A DNA stretch of 52,932 bases from Deltaproteobacteria bacterium (GTDB taxonomy: Bacteria; Desulfobacterota; Binatia; UBA1149; CAITLU01), in assembly GCA_016218925.1 (NCBI GenBank), contig JACRCR010000023.1, positions 1-52,932 of the forward strand, in the 5' to 3' direction. The first letter of the stretch is position 1. Each line of letters starts with the position of its first letter. This document shows, piece by piece, positions 49,062 to 52,932 of the stretch. Made by a program: the position numbers and the translations under genes. Below the pieces are notes generated by a model. That model did no database searches. It was not told the DNA's origin and saw only the letters and a list, made by a program, of their open reading frames with translations.

Positions 49062-50293
49062 GCCGGCGCGTACCAACGCAGGCTCTTCTCGGCGGCGCAG
49101 CGCTGGTCTGCGTCGTGGCGGTGGTGGAGATCGTGGCGTACGTGCATCGCGGGCTGGTCTGCCCCGGATCCGCGCCCACCTTCGCGGTTCCCAGCCGTCT
49201 CTTCGGCTGGACGCACCCGGCCTCGACCACGGTTCACGCGTACGGTTGCGCGGGCACCGCGTATGAATGGTCGACCTCGGCCAGGTTCAACTCTCGAGGC
49301 CTGAGCAGCGCCGAGCATTCCTACCTGCCCGCCCCGAACGCGCAGCGCGTGCTGGTGCTCGGCGATTCGGCCACCGAGGCCCTGCAGGTCGAGCGCCCGC
49401 GCAACTTCAGCGAACAACTTCAGGTCATGCTTCGCGGCGATGGCCGGCAGGTCGAGGTGATCAACGCGGGTCACTCCGGCTACGGCACCGACAACGAACT
49501 GCTGTTCTTCCAGAACGAAGGGATTCGCTACCGGCCGGATGTCGTCCTGCTCGCGTTCAACCTGCAGAACGACATCGCCGAGAATTCACCGGCAATAGTC
49601 GCCAAGATGTACGCCGGCGGACCGCGCCATCCCAAGGCCGACCTCGAGCTGGGTCCGGACGGAAGAGTCGTCATCGACACATCGCCATACGAGCGCTTCG
49701 CCGAGAGATGGGACGATCACGGGTGGGCAACGCGACCGCCGATGCCGTGGCTGCGCGACAACTCGTTCTTCGTGCGCCGGCTGTACAACATCCTGGCCAC
49801 CGATCGGACCGGATCCGCGTCGCAGCCGCGCGCGCCGTACCCGACCCACCTGGATATCTATCGCACCGCCGACGCGCCCGATTGGGCTCGAGCGTGGGAT
49901 CTTACCAGCGCACTGCTGCTGGAATTGCACAGGGCCACGCAAGACGCCGGCGCGCGCCTTCTCGTCGCGGTGATACCGACTCGCGAAACCACCGACCCGG
50001 CGCAGTGGTCGCGACTGGTTCAGTTGTTCCCGGCGCTTGCCGGCCAGACCCGGGACCTCGACCTTCCCCGCCAGCGCATCCTGGATATTCTGTCCGCGCA
50101 AGACATCGATGCTGTCGACACTACCGCGACGTTTCGACTGCGTCAGGGCGACGCCGGCGAGAGCGGCTTCTTCGACTTCGACCCGCATCCGAACGCCGCC
50201 GGCCACCGGTGGATCGCCGAAGCCGTTCTGCCCGCGTTGGAGCGTGAACTGGACGCGGCCGTGGCGGCGCCGCAAACGAGCCGCCGCGAGTAG
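49058..50293 (+). CDS. Membrane-anchored SGNH/GDSL hydrolase
   Basis: 411 aa from GTG 49058, overlapping the upstream stop by 4 nt (GTGA). One N-terminal membrane segment ([21 protein letters not shown]) anchors an SGNH hydrolase: block [18 protein letters not shown] (Ser104), block [17 protein letters not shown] (Gly), block [12 protein letters not shown] (Asn) and block [18 protein letters not shown] (Asp/His). All four family residues are present. Homologues include acyl/acetyl hydrolases of cell-envelope glycans, but the target is unknown. Translational coupling to a CoA-ester lyase is odd and may reflect simple packing. Confidence 0.87.
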   Translation: MSRRVPTQALLGGAALVCVVAVVEIVAYVHRGLVCPGSAPTFAVPSRLFGWTHPASTTVHAYGCAGTAYEWSTSARFNSRGLSSAEHSYLPAPNAQRVLVLGDSATEALQVERPRNFSEQLQVMLRGDGRQVEVINAGHSGYGTDNELLFFQNEGIRYRPDVVLLAFNLQNDIAENSPAIVAKMYAGGPRHPKADLELGPDGRVVIDTSPYERFAERWDDHGWATRPPMPWLRDNSFFVRRLYNILATDRTGSASQPRAPYPTHLDIYRTADAPDWARAWDLTSALLLELHRATQDAGARLLVAVIPTRETTDPAQWSRLVQLFPALAGQTRDLDLPRQRILDILSAQDIDAVDTTATFRLRQGDAGESGFFDFDPHPNAAGHRWIAEAVLPALERELDAAVAAPQTSRRE

Positions 50294-50359
50294 CCGGCCG
50301 CGCAGTGACCGGATCGCCCGCGCGGGTCCGTCACCCGCGATCGCCGCCCGCGGCGCGGC

Positions 50360-51250
50360 TCAGCTCGTCGCCGTGCCCAGCTCTGCGATGGCCGCGGCCA
50401 TCGCGATCGCGCGCTTGGCGTTGTCGACGTGCAGGTTCTCGATCATGCGGCCGTCCACAGTGACCACGCCCTTGCCCTCGGCGCGCGCCTGCTCGAAGGC
50501 CTCGGTGATGCGCCGGGCCAGTTCGAGTTCCTTGTCGCTGGGCGAGAACACACGGTTGCATGGCTCGAGCTGGCCAGGATGGATCAGGGTCTTGCCGTCG
50601 AACCCCATCTGCTGGCCCTGCGCGCACTCGGCCTCGAACGCTTCGGTGTTGCCGATGTCGTTGTAGACACCGTCGAGAATGATTTTGCCGTGTGCGCGAG
50701 CTGCGAGCAGACACAGGCCGAGACTGGCCAGCATCGGCACGCGTCCGGGCACGTGCGCGGCGTGCAGTTCCTTGGCGATGTCGTTGGTTCCCATCACCAG
50801 CACCGCCAGGCGCGCACTGGAGCCGGCGATCTCTTCGGCGCGAAGAATCCCGATCGGGGTTTCGAGCATCGCCCAGATGGCAATGGAAGCGTCCGCGCCG
50901 CAGGCGTTCAAGATGCTCTCGACCCGGCCGATGTCGGCGGCGCTGTTGATCTTGGGGACCAGCACCGCGTCCGGCCCGGCCTGCGCCGCCGCTTTCAAGT
51001 CGGCCTCGCCCCAAGGCGTGTCCAGGCCGTTGACGCGGATGGCGATCTCGCGCTTGCCGTAGCCGCGCGAGGCCGCCGCCTCGCAAACCTGCTTGCGGGC
51101 CAATTCCTTGGCGTCGGGCGCAACGGCGTCCTCCAGGTCCAGGATCAGCGCGTCGGCGGCAAGGCCCCTGGCCTTCTCCAGCGCACGGGCGTTGGAGCCC
51201 GGCATGTAAAGCACGCTGCGCCGCGGACGAATTCTCGATTCTTGTGTCAT
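50360..51250 (-). CDS. CoA-ester lyase, CitE-like (HpcH/HpaI family)
   Basis: 296 aa from ATG 51250. RPRRSVLYMPGSNARALEKARGLAADALILDLEDAV is the CitE-like N-terminus with Glu40-Asp41, followed by EIAIRVNGLDTPWGEADL, AVLVPKINSAADI, IWAMLETPIGI and GFDGKTLIHPGQLEPCNRVFSPS. It belongs with stand-alone CitE-like proteins (citramalyl-CoA lyase CLYBL, malyl-CoA thioesterase, CitE) rather than the citrate-lyase complex, because no citD/citF genes are near. Together with the lyase at 48 kb it suggests C4/C5 hydroxy-dicarboxyl-CoA metabolism. Confidence 0.88.
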   Translation of the reverse strand: MTQESRIRPRRSVLYMPGSNARALEKARGLAADALILDLEDAVAPDAKELARKQVCEAAASRGYGKREIAIRVNGLDTPWGEADLKAAAQAGPDAVLVPKINSAADIGRVESILNACGADASIAIWAMLETPIGILRAEEIAGSSARLAVLVMGTNDIAKELHAAHVPGRVPMLASLGLCLLAARAHGKIILDGVYNDIGNTEAFEAECAQGQQMGFDGKTLIHPGQLEPCNRVFSPSDKELELARRITEAFEQARAEGKGVVTVDGRMIENLHVDNAKRAIAMAAAIAELGTATS

Positions 51251-51492
51251 TGCTCGTTTTCCTCGTCTCGCCCCGCCTCACGACTCGCGGACGGCCGCAG
51301 GATCCGTGTCCCTTGCGGCCGCCGCCACGCGCTTCGGATTGTATGGGTCCGCTTCGTCTCCGGGGCGCTCAGGGCCCGGATCAATAACGGGAGTGGGCTC
51401 GGGCTGCAAAGGCCTGCCGCGGTCGAAGGCCGGCGTTCGTGCCGTGGCGGCCGGCTGACATGGAGAGCGATTCGCGGCGCAACCGCGCAGGT

Positions 51493-52063
51493 TCAGGCGC
51501 CGCCGCCATCGGCGTAGTTCGGTACCGGCGCGTCGTAGTCGACCGTCTCACCGATCGACGCCAACGCCGCCAGCCAGAAGTGCGGCAGAGCGATCGGCAC
51601 TTCGGTCACGAGCCGCTTGATGCGGGCACCTAACCGAGCGTCATCGCGCGCCAGACGATACAGCGCTCGCCACGCAGCCGCTTCGCCTCGATCGAGAAGC
51701 TGCGCGAGGATTTCGTCGGACTCCAGGTCGAGTAGACGGCGATTCCACAGCGCACGTGAGCACGCGCTCGGTCTGCCATCCGGCGACCTGCTCGAGCGTA
51801 CGCAGGACCTCGTCGAACCGATCGCGCAGGTCCGCGACGACGTGGTCGGCGTCAATGCTCACGCGATGGCGTGCGTGGAGTGCCGTGGCGGTACCGCCGA
51901 CCAATACGGCACCGCTCACCAGGTGCTGGATGTGACGCTCGGCCGCAAGCAGCCGCTCCCAGTCGGGCAAGTCTCTCGTCTTCGCGGCCACGCGCCCGAT
52001 TCTGGCACGCCCGCCGCAACCGGGCGAGCACGACGGTTGCTCGGCTCCTGTCGTGGCCATCAT
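51493..52063 (-). pseudogene. Broken AbiEii-like nucleotidyltransferase joined to a small helical companion gene
   Basis: The 5' part (52063 to about 51760) reads LPDWERLLAAERHIQHLVSG, AVLVGGTATALHARHRVSID and ADHVVADLRDRFDEVLRTLE, the N-terminal nucleotidyltransferase region of AbiEii/AbiGii-type proteins (GG-T and D-x-D), then becomes unrelated before the expected second half. In another frame about 51740-51493 reads RRLLDLESDEILAQLLDRGE, AAAWRALYRLARDDARLGAR and PIALPHFWLAALASIGETVD, a separate helical protein without a start codon that, as I recall, usually accompanies this nucleotidyltransferase family. The pieces therefore look like two genes joined by deletion or frameshift. Confidence 0.6.
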
Positions 52064-52346
52064 CCTTCGCGCCTCAGATCCTGGCCACGGTCTGGACCCC
52101 GCGCGGCTCGTTCACGCTCCCGGGTTTCGCCGGTTCTCGTATCCAGCCCTCAGCCGCACCGCCAACTCCAGACGAGTCTCCCGGCGCTTCGTTGCAAACC
52201 AATTCCGAGGGCGATTGGGAGCTCGCGTGCTCTCGAGCCGCCTGTCGGTCCTTTTCGAGCTGGCCAGCTTCGACCGCGCGGGAACGCGACTGAGGACTCG
52301 AACGCAGTTTCCAAGCGCGTTCACGGATGTCTGCCGCCCCGTACGC

Positions 52347-52727
52347 ATGGCAGCCACCGCCGGCGCAGACACCGTGCTGGTCCACTCATCATTTTGCTCA
52401 GACAATCCTCCGGCAATGCTGTGGCTCGCCGGCCCGGATCTCGAGCTGCGCGGTTCACCGCGCAGCGTGCCGGCGCGGGCGCGCGTCGAGTTCAGCGATC
52501 GCGAGCCTTTCGACGGCATTGCGAAGCTGCGCAGTCGCCTCGGCCCGGATCGCCGCGCGAGCATCCGGCTGCGGGGCCGAGGCTCGGCGCTCAAACTCCC
52601 GCCGCTCCCGATCTCGCTGCCGCTGACGGTCCAGCTCGTCGCCACCGACGCCGAGGGGTCGCAATGCTGGCAGAGCGTACACCAGAGTGCCCTGGCTAAC
52701 GACGATGTTCGCTTCTCGGCACGCTGA
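52347..52727 (+). pseudogene. Fragment of a secreted protein with the shared C-terminal beta domain
   Basis: Reads MLWLAGPDLELRGSPRSVPA, then DGIAKLRSRLGPDRRASIRL, and ends LTVQLVATDAEGSQCWQSVHQSALANDDVRFSAR. The end aligns by eye with the C-terminus of the secreted gene at 31883-33340 (TAQVVTNNAACWDAQFPSATKNDGVLYKAKF). The in-frame sequence before 52347 shows no domain and no signal peptide, so this is probably a gene remnant; a small expressed protein cannot be excluded. Confidence 0.45.
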
Positions 52728-52932
52728 TCCATCACTCGGACCAGCGCACGATCGAAGACGCCACCGCAGCGCACAAACGGTCCCTGGCCAATTACGTCCC
52801 TTGCACGGCGGGTGCGCGAGGCCGCGTTTTTGGTCGCCGAGCAAATCGGTTACATTCCGGCGCACGAAACACTGCGATTGAAGACGGTTTGCCGGCGTAG
52901 CAACAGCGGCGCAGCACGCCGGCCAGACCCCG

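Overview
The window is GC-rich, densely coded bacterial DNA. The gene content suggests a free-living aerobic member of the deltaproteobacterial-type lineages, such as Myxococcota, Desulfobacterota or Binatota. The support is a set of Sec-exported proteins with DUF11, cysteine-rich DUF4215/Myxo-type, dockerin-like, PKD, IPT, DUF1566 and DUF1554 modules, several acyl-CoA dehydrogenases, a monomeric isocitrate dehydrogenase and many sensor kinases. This assignment is inference; no rRNA or tRNA gene was seen to anchor it.

Layout. 1-6.5 kb: 3' part of a DUF11 adhesin-like protein, a divergent HxlR regulator/carboxymuconolactone-decarboxylase pair with tandem operator-like palindromes, a membrane histidine kinase, a radical-SAM protein and a small aspartic protease. 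6.5-12.7 kb: exported proteins, including a frameshifted dockerin/DUF1566 gene and a large exported protein-arginine deiminase (PAD) homologue with all five catalytic residues. 12.8-15.9 kb: an HI0074/HepT-MNT nucleotidyltransferase module abutting a relic of a YVTN beta-propeller gene, then two tandem glycosyltransferase-like paralogues, one without its DxD. 16-19.5 kb: three translationally coupled signalling genes (PAS-PAS-kinase, double receiver, receiver-kinase). 19.8-25 kb: TPR lipoprotein, second radical-SAM protein, and a two-gene acyl-CoA dehydrogenase operon that looks like a heteromer. 25.1-30.3 kb: a FitA-like antitoxin with a decayed toxin stub, then an operon bolA-grxD-DUF4301-rmuC-kinase. 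30.4-34.6 kb: a multiply frameshifted secreted gene, a 26-bp near-perfect palindrome, and two secreted proteins. 34.6-36.4 kb: a two-gene DUF6978/DUF1828 cassette bounded by exact 18-bp direct repeats, each next to a hairpin. 36.4-41.7 kb: monomeric isocitrate dehydrogenase, a sulfatase-superfamily lipoprotein, a methyltransferase and an intact Phd/VapC module. 42-52.9 kb: SGNH-PKD-IPT secreted protein, acyl-CoA dehydrogenase, TolB-like propeller, PaaG-like isomerase, malyl-CoA-lyase-like and CitE-like enzymes, an SGNH hydrolase, and two decayed loci at the right edge.

Themes. The core-like genes are acyl-CoA oxidation and CoA-ester cleavage enzymes, isocitrate dehydrogenase, the glutaredoxin/BolA pair and RmuC. 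Around them lies an accessory fraction of exported proteins and toxin-antitoxin-like modules, several visibly decaying. The strongest candidates for something under-described are the DUF6978/DUF1828 cassette with its repeat/hairpin ends, and the bacterial PAD with a roughly 275-residue insertion. Functions are assigned by reading motifs only; no database search or alignment program was run.
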